Shown: positions 27,568 through 35,622 of the stretch, one piece after another
Layout: every line of letters begins with the position of its first letter
Numbering within the stretch: position 1 is the stretch's first letter
NCBI RefSeq assembly: GCF_023073415.1
Contig: NZ_JADPJL010000012.1
Span: 186,001 to 250,000 of the forward strand
Length of the DNA: 64,000 nt
Direction: 5' to 3'
Origin: Bradyrhizobium sp. 190
GTDB lineage: Bacteria; Pseudomonadota; Alphaproteobacteria; Rhizobiales; Xanthobacteraceae
Program-made: the position numbers and the translations under genes
The notes under the pieces: model-generated
Told to the model about the DNA's origin: nothing
Databases searched by the model: none
Seen by the model: the letters and a program-made list of their open reading frames with translations, nothing else

Positions 27568-29010
27568 CTAGCGGACGATCCGGCCGAGGATGCGCGCGGC
27601 CTGGTCGATCTCCTTTTCATTCCATGCCGCGAAGCCGAGAAACAGGCCATGCTCACCTGTCCTGTGATACAGCATGCTCGATAGCGGACGGCTGACGACG
27701 CCCGCTTCGAGCAGCCGCGCCGACAATTGTTGGTCGTTCGCCGGCCCGCTGCATCGCGCCAGCAGTTGCATTCCGCCGGCCGGGGCTTCGACGCTGAGAC
27801 GGTCGCCGGCTTGCGCGGCCAGCGCTTGCAGCATGCGGTCGCGGCGGCCCTTGTAGAGCCGCGTCACTCTCCTGATGTGGCCGAGATAGGCGCCCGAACT
27901 GATGAAATCGGCCAGCGCCTCTTGCATCGCAATCGACGTCAACATGCCCATGTGCCGCTGCGCGATCTCGAACACATCGATCAGCGCTTCGGGCACGACG
28001 AGGTAGCCGATGCGGATGTCCGCATAGGTCGACTTCGAGAATGTGCCGAGATAGAAAATGTGTGGCGACGGCGCGAGCCCCTGTAACGCGGCAACGGGGC
28101 GCGCCTCGTAGTGGAATTCTCCGTCATAGTCGTCCTCGATGATGCAGGCGCCCGCGGCGTCGGCAAAACGAAGAAGTTCGAGGCGGCGGCCGATCGGCAT
28201 CAGCCGCCCCGTCGGGTACTGGTGCGACGGGGTGACGAAGATCAGGCGCGGGGCGTACTTGCGGGAGCCGACCGTCATGCCCTGCGCGTCGAGTGGAATG
28301 GCGGAGACGATGGCGCCGGCGGCCCGCAGCGCGACATGGGCGCCGCCATAGCCGGGGCTCTCGATCCAGGCGTGATCGCCCCGCTCGAGCAGCGCATTGG
28401 CGACCAGCGTCAGGCCGGCCTGGGCGGTCGGCACGACCAGTATCTGGGCCGGCGTTGCCTTGATCCCGCGATGAACCGCCAGATGCTGCAACAGCGCCTG
28501 CTGCAGCGGCGGATGATTGATGGATCGATCCCGCCGCGCCAACGCGTTGCGCGCTGCGCGCCGCAGATGGCGGCTCCAGAGGTCGTGCGGAAATTCCCGC
28601 TCGTCCGCCAGCCCCGGCTGAAACGGCCGCGGCCGCCCGGCATGGACTGGCGGCCAGTTCGTGACGTGCAGGCTGCGCGCCCACGACGACAGCTTCAAAC
28701 GGCCGGCCGCGGCGCGATTGCCTTGGAATGGCGGTTTGCCGCCGTCGAGCGACAGGCCTTTGGCCACCGCCGGACGACGGCCGGCCGAAAGGCTCAGATA
28801 GCCTTCCGCGGCCAATTGCTCGATCGCAAACGAGACGGTGTTGCGTGACACGTCGAGCGATTGCGCCAGATGCCGGCTCGACGGCAGGCGCCGGCCGGGT
28901 GCGAGGCGGCCGTCGGCGATCAGCCCGCGCAACTGGTCGGTGAGCTGACGCGTCAGCGTCTCGCCGCCGTCGCGCGACAGATGGAGCATTCCCGGCAACA
29001 GCTCGTCCAT
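27568..29010 (-). CDS. MocR/PdxR-type regulator (GntR HTH fused to PLP aminotransferase fold)
   Basis: A 480-aa chimeric regulator. An N-terminal GntR winged helix (about 12-80, LTRQLTDQLRGLIADGRLAPGRRLPSSRHLAQSLDVSRNTVSFAIEQLAAEGYL) is joined by a linker to a class-I aminotransferase-like domain. The PLP lysine is in GTFSKSTYADIRIGYLV, with the cofactor aspartate in IIEDDYDGEFHY. It is divergent from an EamA exporter with only 95 nt between, which fits the usual MocR arrangement of regulator facing its target. The ATG at 29010 has AGGG upstream; 29025 is an alternative. Confidence 0.9.
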   Translation of the reverse strand: MDELLPGMLHLSRDGGETLTRQLTDQLRGLIADGRLAPGRRLPSSRHLAQSLDVSRNTVSFAIEQLAAEGYLSLSAGRRPAVAKGLSLDGGKPPFQGNRAAAGRLKLSSWARSLHVTNWPPVHAGRPRPFQPGLADEREFPHDLWSRHLRRAARNALARRDRSINHPPLQQALLQHLAVHRGIKATPAQILVVPTAQAGLTLVANALLERGDHAWIESPGYGGAHVALRAAGAIVSAIPLDAQGMTVGSRKYAPRLIFVTPSHQYPTGRLMPIGRRLELLRFADAAGACIIEDDYDGEFHYEARPVAALQGLAPSPHIFYLGTFSKSTYADIRIGYLVVPEALIDVFEIAQRHMGMLTSIAMQEALADFISSGAYLGHIRRVTRLYKGRRDRMLQALAAQAGDRLSVEAPAGGMQLLARCSGPANDQQLSARLLEAGVVSRPLSSMLYHRTGEHGLFLGFAAWNEKEIDQAARILGRIVR

Positions 29011-29011
29011 A

Positions 29012-29058
29012 ACTGGCCCTGTCATTTTGCCAAGACTGGTCCTTTTACTAGAGCCAGT
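29012..29058. promoter_or_regulatory. Candidate MocR operator repeats
   Basis: ACTGGCCC (29012-29019) and ACTGGTCC (29035-29042) are direct repeats spaced 23 nt, and an inverted AGCCAGT follows at 29052-29058. MocR regulators usually bind direct plus inverted repeats in the divergent promoter, which is the placement here. Confidence 0.5.
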
Positions 29059-29105
29059 TGGAAGGCTAGGCAATGCAGATCGGCTCATGACGGGACGCGT
29101 TCGAG

Positions 29106-30029
29106 ATGGCCAGTGGACTTTCAGGCCGCAGCGCGGCGGTGCTCCTCGCTGGCGTCGTGCTGGCCTGGGGGACCAACTGGCCGGTGACCAAGATGATCGT
29201 GCAGGACGTGCCGCCGCTGTGGGCGACGGCACTGCGCTGCATGATCGCCGCCGCGACGCTGGCGCCGATGTTGTGGGCGCAGGGGGCTTTCATCGTCCCG
29301 AAGCGCGGCGACCTTCCGGTCGTGTTCTGCACCTCGATCCTGCATCTGGTGGCGTTTTCGGCGCTGGTCGCGGCCGGGCTGCAATTCGTGCCGGCGGGCA
29401 GGGCGATCGTGCTCGGCTACACCACGCCGCTATGGGTCGCGATCGGCGCCGCCATGATCCTGTCGGAGCCCATCACGCGCCGGCGCGCGATCGGCATCGT
29501 GTGTGGTTTGGCGGGCCTCGCAGTCATCTTCAATCCGCGGACGCTGAACTGGGGCGACCGCGACGCGCTGTTCGGCAGCGGATTGATTCTGCTTGCAGCG
29601 TTCTGCTGGGCCGGCAACATCGTCTACGTCCGGGCGCACAAATGGATCTCGACGCCGTTTCAGCTCGTGTTCTGGCAGGTATTGGTGGCGGCCGCGCTGC
29701 TCTCGACCATCGCCTGGATCACGGAAGGCGCGCCGCGCATCGTGTGGACCACCCGTCTCGCCGCCCTGATGCTCTATAGCGGAATCGTCTGCACGGCGTT
29801 CGCCAATTGGGCGATGACGATGGTGAACCGGAGCCTGCCCGCGGTCACCACCTCGCTGTGCCTGCTGGCGACGCCGCTGTTCGGGATCATCAGCGCAACC
29901 GTGATGCTGAACGAGCCGCTCGAGGCGTCATTGTTTCTGGCGATGACATTGATCATCGGTGGGATTGCGCTCGGCACCGTCGCGGGCGGATGGCCGCAAG
30001 GAACGATGCGCGTCAAGCCATCGTCCTAA
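29106..30029 (+). CDS. DMT-superfamily (EamA) transporter
   Basis: A 307-aa inner-membrane protein with ten hydrophobic helices in two EamA halves (LLAGVVLAWGTNWPVTKMIVQDVPPLWATALRCMIAAA at the start; ASLFLAMTLIIGGIALGTVAGG at the end). DMT members export amino acids or metabolites in exchange for protons. The divergent MocR regulator suggests that the substrate is linked to PLP-related or amine metabolism; that is inference. Its end overlaps the convergent gene at 30026 by 4 nt. Confidence 0.9.
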   Translation: MASGLSGRSAAVLLAGVVLAWGTNWPVTKMIVQDVPPLWATALRCMIAAATLAPMLWAQGAFIVPKRGDLPVVFCTSILHLVAFSALVAAGLQFVPAGRAIVLGYTTPLWVAIGAAMILSEPITRRRAIGIVCGLAGLAVIFNPRTLNWGDRDALFGSGLILLAAFCWAGNIVYVRAHKWISTPFQLVFWQVLVAAALLSTIAWITEGAPRIVWTTRLAALMLYSGIVCTAFANWAMTMVNRSLPAVTTSLCLLATPLFGIISATVMLNEPLEASLFLAMTLIIGGIALGTVAGGWPQGTMRVKPSS

Positions 30030-30679
30030 TTCGCCACGAAATACCAGTCCTTGTCGTAGCGGACGAGCTGGCTCGGCGGCTTGTCCTCGAACTCGAAGAA
30101 GTTTTTGGGGTCGCCGCCCGGCGGCACGTGCAGGAAGCCGGTAAAATAGTGTTTTAGGCCGCGCGAGGTCAAAAACAGCACGTAGGTGCCTTCGTCCGTC
30201 TGATCGACGACGATGTCGTTGCCGCCTGCGGAAACGTTGGGCTCGCGGTCGCCGAGCGCGATCAGGTTTTCGTTATGGCTGACATTGGGCTTGAGTTCGC
30301 CGGCCTCGATCCGCGCCACGATCCGCTCGCGCGTCTTGCGGTGCCAGTCGAAATTCTGCTGCAGGGCGATTTTGTGCAGCGGCGCGTAGACCAGCGCGGC
30401 GAGCGTCAGCGCGCAGATCAGGAAGGGGAGGGCAAACTTCAGCCCGCCTTCTCGGATGCTGAGTAGCAGCGTCGCCGACCACAGCGCGCAGCCGCAGAAG
30501 ATCAGCGCCATCAGCGGCATGACCACAAGCAGGACGAAGCCGGACGGCCAGTCCGCCATCGCCAGTTCGAAGGTCGCGACCGACAGCGTGAAGGCTGAAA
30601 TAGCGATGGCCGCCACCAGCGCGGCGCGAACCGACGGCCCGGCCGCGGCCATCGTCGTCTGGGATGTCGCTTCAGCCAT
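30026..30679 (-). CDS. Membrane protein of unknown function
   Basis: A 217-aa protein with three hydrophobic helices in its first half (about 18-38, 45-73, 80-100) and a soluble C-terminal half containing GREPNVSAGG-type and DEGTYVLFLTSRGLKHYFTGFLHVPPGGDPKNFFEFED segments. The C-terminal part is well structured rather than low-complexity, suggesting a periplasmic or cytosolic domain. I recognise no named family. A CtrA box lies 57-73 nt upstream of its start, shared with the divergent gene at 30829. Confidence 0.78.
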   Translation of the reverse strand: MAEATSQTTMAAAGPSVRAALVAAIAISAFTLSVATFELAMADWPSGFVLLVVMPLMALIFCGCALWSATLLLSIREGGLKFALPFLICALTLAALVYAPLHKIALQQNFDWHRKTRERIVARIEAGELKPNVSHNENLIALGDREPNVSAGGNDIVVDQTDEGTYVLFLTSRGLKHYFTGFLHVPPGGDPKNFFEFEDKPPSQLVRYDKDWYFVAN

Positions 30680-30735
30680 GCCGGACTGTTCCGCTCCGCC
30701 GTTCGGTCACGTTCCGGCCCGTGCCATTGCGAGCC

Positions 30736-30752
30736 TTAACGCGCCGTTAACC
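30736..30752. promoter_or_regulatory. CtrA-binding box in divergent promoter
   Basis: TTAA (30736-30739), seven bases (CGCGCCG), TTAACC (30747-30752): a second exact CtrA box in the window. It lies between the membrane protein on the minus strand (start 30679) and the 82-aa protein on the plus strand (start 30829), so either or both could be targets. Confidence 0.65.
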
Positions 30753-30828
30753 ATATCAGCCCCAACAATAGCCCCAGAGGATGGTCCGCCGCCATGGTGG
30801 GGCCGACAGCAAATCGAAGGGGTGTGGA

Positions 30829-31077
30829 ATGGATCTCGATCAATATCTTGCTGCCAAAACCCCGGCGACCCTCCGCGAGATCACCCGGCGGGTGATGTTT
30901 GCGCTCGATCGGCATCCGCTGTGCCGCGGTATCGAATTCGAGGTCGTGAGCATGCCCCGCAGCCGTAAGAGCAACTGGACCGTCACCCTGCAGGCGATCG
31001 AGCCCGACGCCCTGTGGGAGGCGTCCGATATCGTGGCTGACATTCAGGACGCCTACGAACTGGCCGCGGCGGCCTGA
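30829..31077 (+). CDS. Conserved small protein of unknown function
   Basis: An 82-aa soluble protein beginning MDLDQYLAAKTPATLREITRRVMFALDRHPLCRGIEFEVVS and ending in an Ala-rich helix. The ATG at 30829 is preceded by AAGGGG. The pattern (two helices around a short strand region with SNWTVTLQAIEPDALWEASDIVADIQDAY) suggests a compact alpha/beta fold. No signal peptide or membrane segment. A CtrA box 77 nt upstream suggests cell-cycle-linked expression. Family not recognised. Confidence 0.72.
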   Translation: MDLDQYLAAKTPATLREITRRVMFALDRHPLCRGIEFEVVSMPRSRKSNWTVTLQAIEPDALWEASDIVADIQDAYELAAAA

Positions 31078-31194
31078 TTTCGGGCTATTTCGGGACGATT
31101 CCCCCAGCTTTTTGATCGCGTTACGGCTCCGATTGGCATCGTAACGCCTCAATTGTCATCCATTTTTCGGCAAAAGGGCCAAACGTCGGCGGGA

Positions 31195-31914
31195 ATGGAG
31201 ACCTTTTTGACCAAAACGATGACCATCGTTGCGCTGATCTGCTTTCTCGTGGTCGGCGCCGCCGCCACCGCCATTCTCGGCCGCGACAGCCTACCTGCGG
31301 CGCTGCCCCAACTGGCTTCTGCTTCTGTTGCTTCTGTCCAGGCACCCGCTGCCGTCCAGGGGCCGGTTTCGAACAAGGAAAAGAAGAAGGACCGGCTTGC
31401 CGTCGTGAGCTACGCGACGGCTGCCTTTGAGCCGCCGCAGACCACCGCGGCGCTGAGCGAGCCGTTGCGCCAGGCCTATGCGTCGACCGCCCCCGCCGAT
31501 ATCGGGCTGCCGAAGGAAGTCGCGCCTGCTGGTCCGATGGCGCCTGCCGCATCATCGCCTGCGGCGCCGCCGAAGCCCAAGGCCGTCGCCAAGCCGCAGC
31601 CGCAGAAGAACTATGCGCTCCTGAGTGACGTCCAGATCGCTGGGATTAAGGACCGCCTGAAACTCTCCGCCTCGCAGGAGTCCTACTGGCCGCCTGTGGA
31701 ATCGGCGCTGCGCGCCGTCGCCCGCAAGATTCACGCGGGCCGACAGGCCAACCCGACTGCTGCAGGCGTGCCGATCGATCCCGAGTCCGCAGAAGTCCAG
31801 CAGTTGAAATCGGCGGCGATGCCGTTGCTGTTCCAGTTGCGTGAAGACCAGAAGAGCGAAGTCCGTTCGCTCGCGCGCATCATCGGTTTGGAAAAAGTCG
31901 CCGCGATGATTTGA
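31195..31914 (+). CDS. Exported protein with Spy/LTXXQ-like C-terminus
   Basis: A 239-aa protein with an N-terminal membrane segment or signal (about 5-28, TIVALICFLVVGAAATAILG), a long Ala/Pro/Lys-rich linker (about 35-140), and a helical C-terminal domain. The last part (LSDVQIAGIKDRLKLSASQESYWPPVESALRAVARKIH) resembles the helical repeats of periplasmic Spy/LTXXQ-type proteins, where a Leu-x-x-x-Q pattern recurs. I call that a resemblance, not a firm family. The start at 31195 is the ATG nearest the hydrophobic segment. Confidence 0.7.
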   Translation: METFLTKTMTIVALICFLVVGAAATAILGRDSLPAALPQLASASVASVQAPAAVQGPVSNKEKKKDRLAVVSYATAAFEPPQTTAALSEPLRQAYASTAPADIGLPKEVAPAGPMAPAASSPAAPPKPKAVAKPQPQKNYALLSDVQIAGIKDRLKLSASQESYWPPVESALRAVARKIHAGRQANPTAAGVPIDPESAEVQQLKSAAMPLLFQLREDQKSEVRSLARIIGLEKVAAMI

Positions 31915-31971
31915 GCGGCGAGCGCTGCGACTGCAGCACTGCAGGTTCCAATTCCCTCACGATGCCGTGCC

Positions 31972-31996
31972 GGAACATCGGCCCATGCCACGCGTT
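31972..31996 (+). promoter_or_regulatory. EcfG-type general-stress promoter
   Basis: GGAAC (31972-31976), exactly 16 nt, CGTT (31993-31996). This is the full -35/-10 consensus of alphaproteobacterial EcfG sigma factors. The -10 element ends 26 nt before the ATG of the Gln-rich membrane protein at 32023, leaving room for the transcription start and the GGAG ribosome site. Confidence 0.7.
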
Positions 31997-32022
31997 GCCC
32001 GCGTGGATAATGGAGCCGAATT

Positions 32023-32730
32023 ATGCGGACATCGACGGCTTATTTTGCAGGCGTGGGAACCGTCATCGTGGCGGTCAGCGCTGGTCTTGGCGGTGGCTAT
32101 CTGGCTGCGAACATTACCAGCCCGCCTTCGCAGACGATCTCCAAGCTGGAACGCAGGATGTCGGCGGAACCGATAACCGTCTCGACGGCACCAGCGGAGC
32201 CGGTGCCGCATGTTGCTGCGACGGCCGCGACGAATCCCGCTGCCGCGCCCGCCCAGGAGCAGACTCAGCAGCAGCCGCAAACGCAGCAACAGCCGAACAC
32301 GCAGCAGCAGCCACAGCCGCAAATAGAGGCGGCAGCTCCGCCCGCTAGTCCTGCCCGCGCCGAAGAGAAGCCCGCCAACAAAGTAACGGCCGCGCAACCT
32401 GTACAGCCATCACCGCAACCTTCGAAGCCTGCCGAACAGGCCGAGGAAAAGACAGCCGCGCCTCGGGATGCCTACGCCAGGGCCCGCGACGCCGACATCA
32501 AACGTGCGGATGCCGAGAAACGGCGCGCGGAACGGCGACAGCAATGGGCCGACAAGCGCCGATTGAAGCAGCCCCGTGAGCAGGAGCTCGAGGCGGTTGA
32601 AGAGAGAGTCCGGGAAGTGACCGAGCCGCGGAGGGTTAGAGTCCGGGAGGAAAATGGGCCGAGGGATATGTTCGCCGAGCCCGCGAGAATCGAAATGCCC
32701 CGGATCCGGCTGTTCGATCAGGACGATTGA
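32023..32730 (+). CDS. Membrane-anchored Gln/Pro-rich and charged protein, unknown function
   Basis: A 235-aa hypothetical protein. A single N-terminal hydrophobic helix (about 7-30) is followed by an Ala/Pro/Gln-rich stretch with repeated QQQP/TQQQP units (about 75-100), a Lys/Pro linker, and a highly charged helical region (about 140-200, DADIKRADAEKRRAERRQQWADKRR type). GGAG precedes the ATG. The layout suggests a periplasm-spanning protein anchored in the inner membrane. An exact EcfG-type promoter stands just upstream. No family recognised. Confidence 0.72.
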   Translation: MRTSTAYFAGVGTVIVAVSAGLGGGYLAANITSPPSQTISKLERRMSAEPITVSTAPAEPVPHVAATAATNPAAAPAQEQTQQQPQTQQQPNTQQQPQPQIEAAAPPASPARAEEKPANKVTAAQPVQPSPQPSKPAEQAEEKTAAPRDAYARARDADIKRADAEKRRAERRQQWADKRRLKQPREQELEAVEERVREVTEPRRVRVREENGPRDMFAEPARIEMPRIRLFDQDD

Positions 32731-32758
32731 TTCTTTTCCGGCGATCGCGACTGCATCT

Positions 32759-32873
32759 TGGAGCGTGATGACTTTGAAACGTCATCGCGCTCCTTCTGTT
32801 TGAGCATGATCTCCGGACAACCGCTTCGTGTTGTTCTGAGAGAAAACCGGTAACGACTTTTCCGGATGATGCG
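32759..32873 (+). repeat. Intergenic palindromic repeat
   Basis: A 12-bp stem (GAGCGTGATGAC at 32761-32772 with GTCATCGCGCTC at 32781-32792) is followed by GTTTGAGCATGATCTCCGGA... and TTTTCCGGATGATGC near the end, the usual layout of a dispersed alphaproteobacterial intergenic repeat. It fills the gap between convergent genes and may help to end transcription. Confidence 0.7.
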
Positions 32874-33110
32874 TTAGCCGCCGCGCGATTCCACCACCTT
32901 GCGGCAGCCATCCGACAGCTTCGACTTGTTCGCTTTCAGGCAGGCGTTCATCTGCGGCGGCTTGCCGACATGTTCGGCGCAGAATTTTCCGGCATCCGAA
33001 CGGCAGGCCATCTGCTCCTGGGGCGTGGGACCGGATTGCGCTTGAGCCAGCGAGCCGGCCGCGAGCGACAGGATCAGCGCGGCGGCCGGGACGTGGATTG
33101 ATTTCATCAT
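32874..33110 (-). CDS. Small secreted Cys-rich repeat protein
   Basis: A 78-aa exported protein. A signal peptide (about 1-25, ending AQA) precedes a mature part with four cysteines (MACRSDAGKFCAEHVGKPPQMNACLKANKSKLSDGCRKVV). The spacing matches one unit of the cysteine-rich repeat family found in many proteobacterial periplasmic proteins. The ATG at 33110 or the next at 33107 may be used. Function unknown. Confidence 0.8.
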   Translation of the reverse strand: MMKSIHVPAAALILSLAAGSLAQAQSGPTPQEQMACRSDAGKFCAEHVGKPPQMNACLKANKSKLSDGCRKVVESRGG

Positions 33111-33351
33111 GGATCACCTTTCGACGAGAATATGAGGGTTGAAAGCGCGCGGAAGCTCGTCGAGGTTGCGCCCGTGGTCCATGCCATGTTCATGGCGTCG
33201 GAAATCGGCCTGCAACTCCCGCGCGCACGCCCACACCATTTTCATGGGATGTTGCCGCGCCCCTCGATGGACCATGTACATCTCGCGTCGGCTGCGGTGA
33301 CCGATCGGCACATCGCAAAGAGCTGCACGCCCAATTCTGGAGAGATGACAC

Positions 33352-33642
33352 ATGTTGAAGAAGACAGGTTGGCTGAGCGCTGGTCTGACGCTTGCTGCGT
33401 TCTCGGCCGTGGCTTCGTTCGCGCTGGGCGGTGTGGGTTCGGCCCAGGCCGCGGTGGTTTACTGCAAGACGGTCGGCGTGCCGAAGGGCTGCGTGGCGCG
33501 GCCGACACCGGTCGTGAGGGCAGCGGTGGTGACGCCGGTCGTCGGCGTTGCACGTGTTGGCGTCGGCGCCCCGGGCGTCGGTGTTCGTCCTGGCACGCCC
33601 ATGAATCGCGGCGGTCCGGTCAACCGCGTCGGCCGCCGTTGA
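33352..33642 (+). CDS. Small secreted Val/Gly-rich protein, unknown function
   Basis: A 96-aa protein with a signal peptide (about 1-33, ending AQA), two cysteines close to the mature N-terminus (VVYCKTVGVPKGCVARP), and a C-terminal Val/Gly/Arg-rich low-complexity tail (VGVARVGVGAPGVGV). GGAGAG lies upstream of the ATG. It resembles other short Bradyrhizobium exported proteins of unknown role. It ends 19 nt before the convergent histidine kinase gene. Confidence 0.72.
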   Translation: MLKKTGWLSAGLTLAAFSAVASFALGGVGSAQAAVVYCKTVGVPKGCVARPTPVVRAAVVTPVVGVARVGVGAPGVGVRPGTPMNRGGPVNRVGRR

Positions 33643-33660
33643 GGGCAGCCGAGGCAGACC

Positions 33661-35622
33661 TCAACCGGCAGCGCCGTCGCTGTCGGGAAAGCGGTGGGGC
33701 AATGTCAGCTTCACGCGCGTCCCTTGATGAGTCCCTTGGCTAGTCTGTTGGGCGCAGGAGCTCAGTTCCAGCTCTGCGCCACAGCGCGCCGCGCGGCTTC
33801 GCATATTGCGCAAGCCGCGCGCCGCTTTGATTGCGCCTGCCGCCGCACCCTCCGACGTGATCTCAAAGCCCTTGCCGTCGTCCTCGACGGTAATGCAGCC
33901 GCGGTCGAAGCCGTCGGCGCCGGCGAGCGTCTCTATCCTTACTGTGATACGCCGCGCATTGGCGTGCTTGACTGCATTGGTCAAGGCTTCATCCAATAGC
34001 CGCACGATCTGGATGACGTGCCATGGCCGCAGTTCGGGATGCACCGGCAGGCCCTGCGCCGTGACCGCGCGCCAGTCGAGCGCGATGTCATGCGGACGCA
34101 ACTGTGCCATGGCGCGTTCGCGCCACGAGCCCAGCGCCAGCATCAGGTCGCCGCCGATGTCGTCCATTGAATCAATGACGAGACGTAGATCCTTCAGCGC
34201 CGCGCGCGCCGCATCGCCGATTCCCGCGCTGCCATTGCCGCGCTCGCTCAAGGCCACGATGCTGACGAGCTGGCCGCCGAGCCCGTCATGCAGATCGCGC
34301 ATCAGCCGCGTCCGCTCCCGCGCCAGCGCCGCGGCACGGGCGCGTTCCTCCTCGCGGGCGAAACTGGCCTTCAGCTTCTCTTCCGCTTCGCGCACCTGGC
34401 TGACGAGGCGGCCGGCAAAGCCATCGACCTGGTTCAGCGCGCGGGCGAACCGCCAGGTCAGCCCCGCCCCGATTGCCACCAGCATCACCGAATAGGACAA
34501 CCGCGCGGTGAAGATGCGATTGGGCATCATCTGAAATACCGAGAGCAGGTCGACAACCCAGCAGGTCAGCATGATCGTGACCGCGCAGCCGAGCAGGAAG
34601 CCTGCGACGTTCTGCCGTTTCAGCGCCGAACGCGCGGTGACAACAGCCATGACGACCAGCGAGAAGCCAACCATCGGCACGGCGAGAACCAGGAACAGCG
34701 CGCGCACCGTCGCCTGATTTCCGAACAAGCCGGCCAGCGCCAGCAGCACGCCGGGAATGAAAAGGATCCAGCCATAGCGCTGCCATTTCCAGCCCGAGAA
34801 CAACAGCGCGAATGTCAGCACCAGCGCGCTTTCGATCGGCGCGGAGGAAATCAGGACCACGTTGAGTTTGGAAAACGGCGTCTCGTCCATCGGCGTCTGA
34901 AGAAACGCCTGCCCGACACCGACGGCCATCGCGGCCGCCAGAACGCCATAGGCTGGCTCATGGCGCCGCATCACCCACATGATGCCGAGAATGACCGCGA
35001 GGATTGCCTGCCACGACGAGAATACCACCGGCAGGGTGACGAAGATCAGCGTTCTCAGATCATAGCTCGGACGCAGCAATTGGTCCGGGCCGACCCAGAT
35101 GCGATCGAGAAAGCCGGTGATAGGGCCCCAGATGAACAGGCGTATCGAGATGGTGTTGTCGCCGTCGCGCAGCACCGATGCCGGGATCACCGCAATTGCC
35201 GGCGTGTTGCGGTCGGGACGGTTGGCGGCGGGATCGCGCCGGCTGTCGAGGATCACGACATCGTTGACGGTGACTTCGACGCCATTGGTGAAGCGCGGCA
35301 GAAACACCGACCAGGCCCGCGCGGCTTCGCCGGCCGGGCGAACGAATTGTCCCGTGAAGCGGGGCGGATCGTTCATCGCATTCCGCAACGGGGAGAAATA
35401 CGGCAGCGTCACCGCGCGCTCGACCCCGGCCTCGGTGAGATTGAACGCCGTGACCTGATATTGGGCGGGAGGTCCGGGAAGCGACTGTAGAAGTGCCAGC
35501 ACGCAGGCGCCGGCGATCACTGCCTGCAGCAAAAGGTATTGAACCAGGCGGGACGTCTGCAGCCGCCGCCGTTCGCGGTCGGACAATTGTTCCGCCGTCG
35601 CGTCCTCGTCGTGATCGTTCAC
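33661..35622 (-). CDS. Sensor histidine kinase, NarL-partner (HisKA_3) type with multi-pass sensor
   Basis: A 653-aa membrane kinase. An N-terminal helix (about 28-48) and an exported domain of about 135 residues are followed by seven or more hydrophobic helices (about 188-392), a layout like 7TM-DISM sensors. A coiled segment leads to the phosphoacceptor H445 in RLMRDLHDGLGGQLVS, the HisKA_3 form, then the HATPase domain (DEALTNAVKHANA, VEDDGKGFE, GLRNMRSRA). Its start overlaps the regulator gene stop (ATGA), so the two are a coupled pair. The signal is not known. Confidence 0.92.
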   Translation of the reverse strand: MNDHDEDATAEQLSDRERRRLQTSRLVQYLLLQAVIAGACVLALLQSLPGPPAQYQVTAFNLTEAGVERAVTLPYFSPLRNAMNDPPRFTGQFVRPAGEAARAWSVFLPRFTNGVEVTVNDVVILDSRRDPAANRPDRNTPAIAVIPASVLRDGDNTISIRLFIWGPITGFLDRIWVGPDQLLRPSYDLRTLIFVTLPVVFSSWQAILAVILGIMWVMRRHEPAYGVLAAAMAVGVGQAFLQTPMDETPFSKLNVVLISSAPIESALVLTFALLFSGWKWQRYGWILFIPGVLLALAGLFGNQATVRALFLVLAVPMVGFSLVVMAVVTARSALKRQNVAGFLLGCAVTIMLTCWVVDLLSVFQMMPNRIFTARLSYSVMLVAIGAGLTWRFARALNQVDGFAGRLVSQVREAEEKLKASFAREEERARAAALARERTRLMRDLHDGLGGQLVSIVALSERGNGSAGIGDAARAALKDLRLVIDSMDDIGGDLMLALGSWRERAMAQLRPHDIALDWRAVTAQGLPVHPELRPWHVIQIVRLLDEALTNAVKHANARRITVRIETLAGADGFDRGCITVEDDGKGFEITSEGAAAGAIKAARGLRNMRSRAARCGAELELSSCAQQTSQGTHQGTRVKLTLPHRFPDSDGAAG

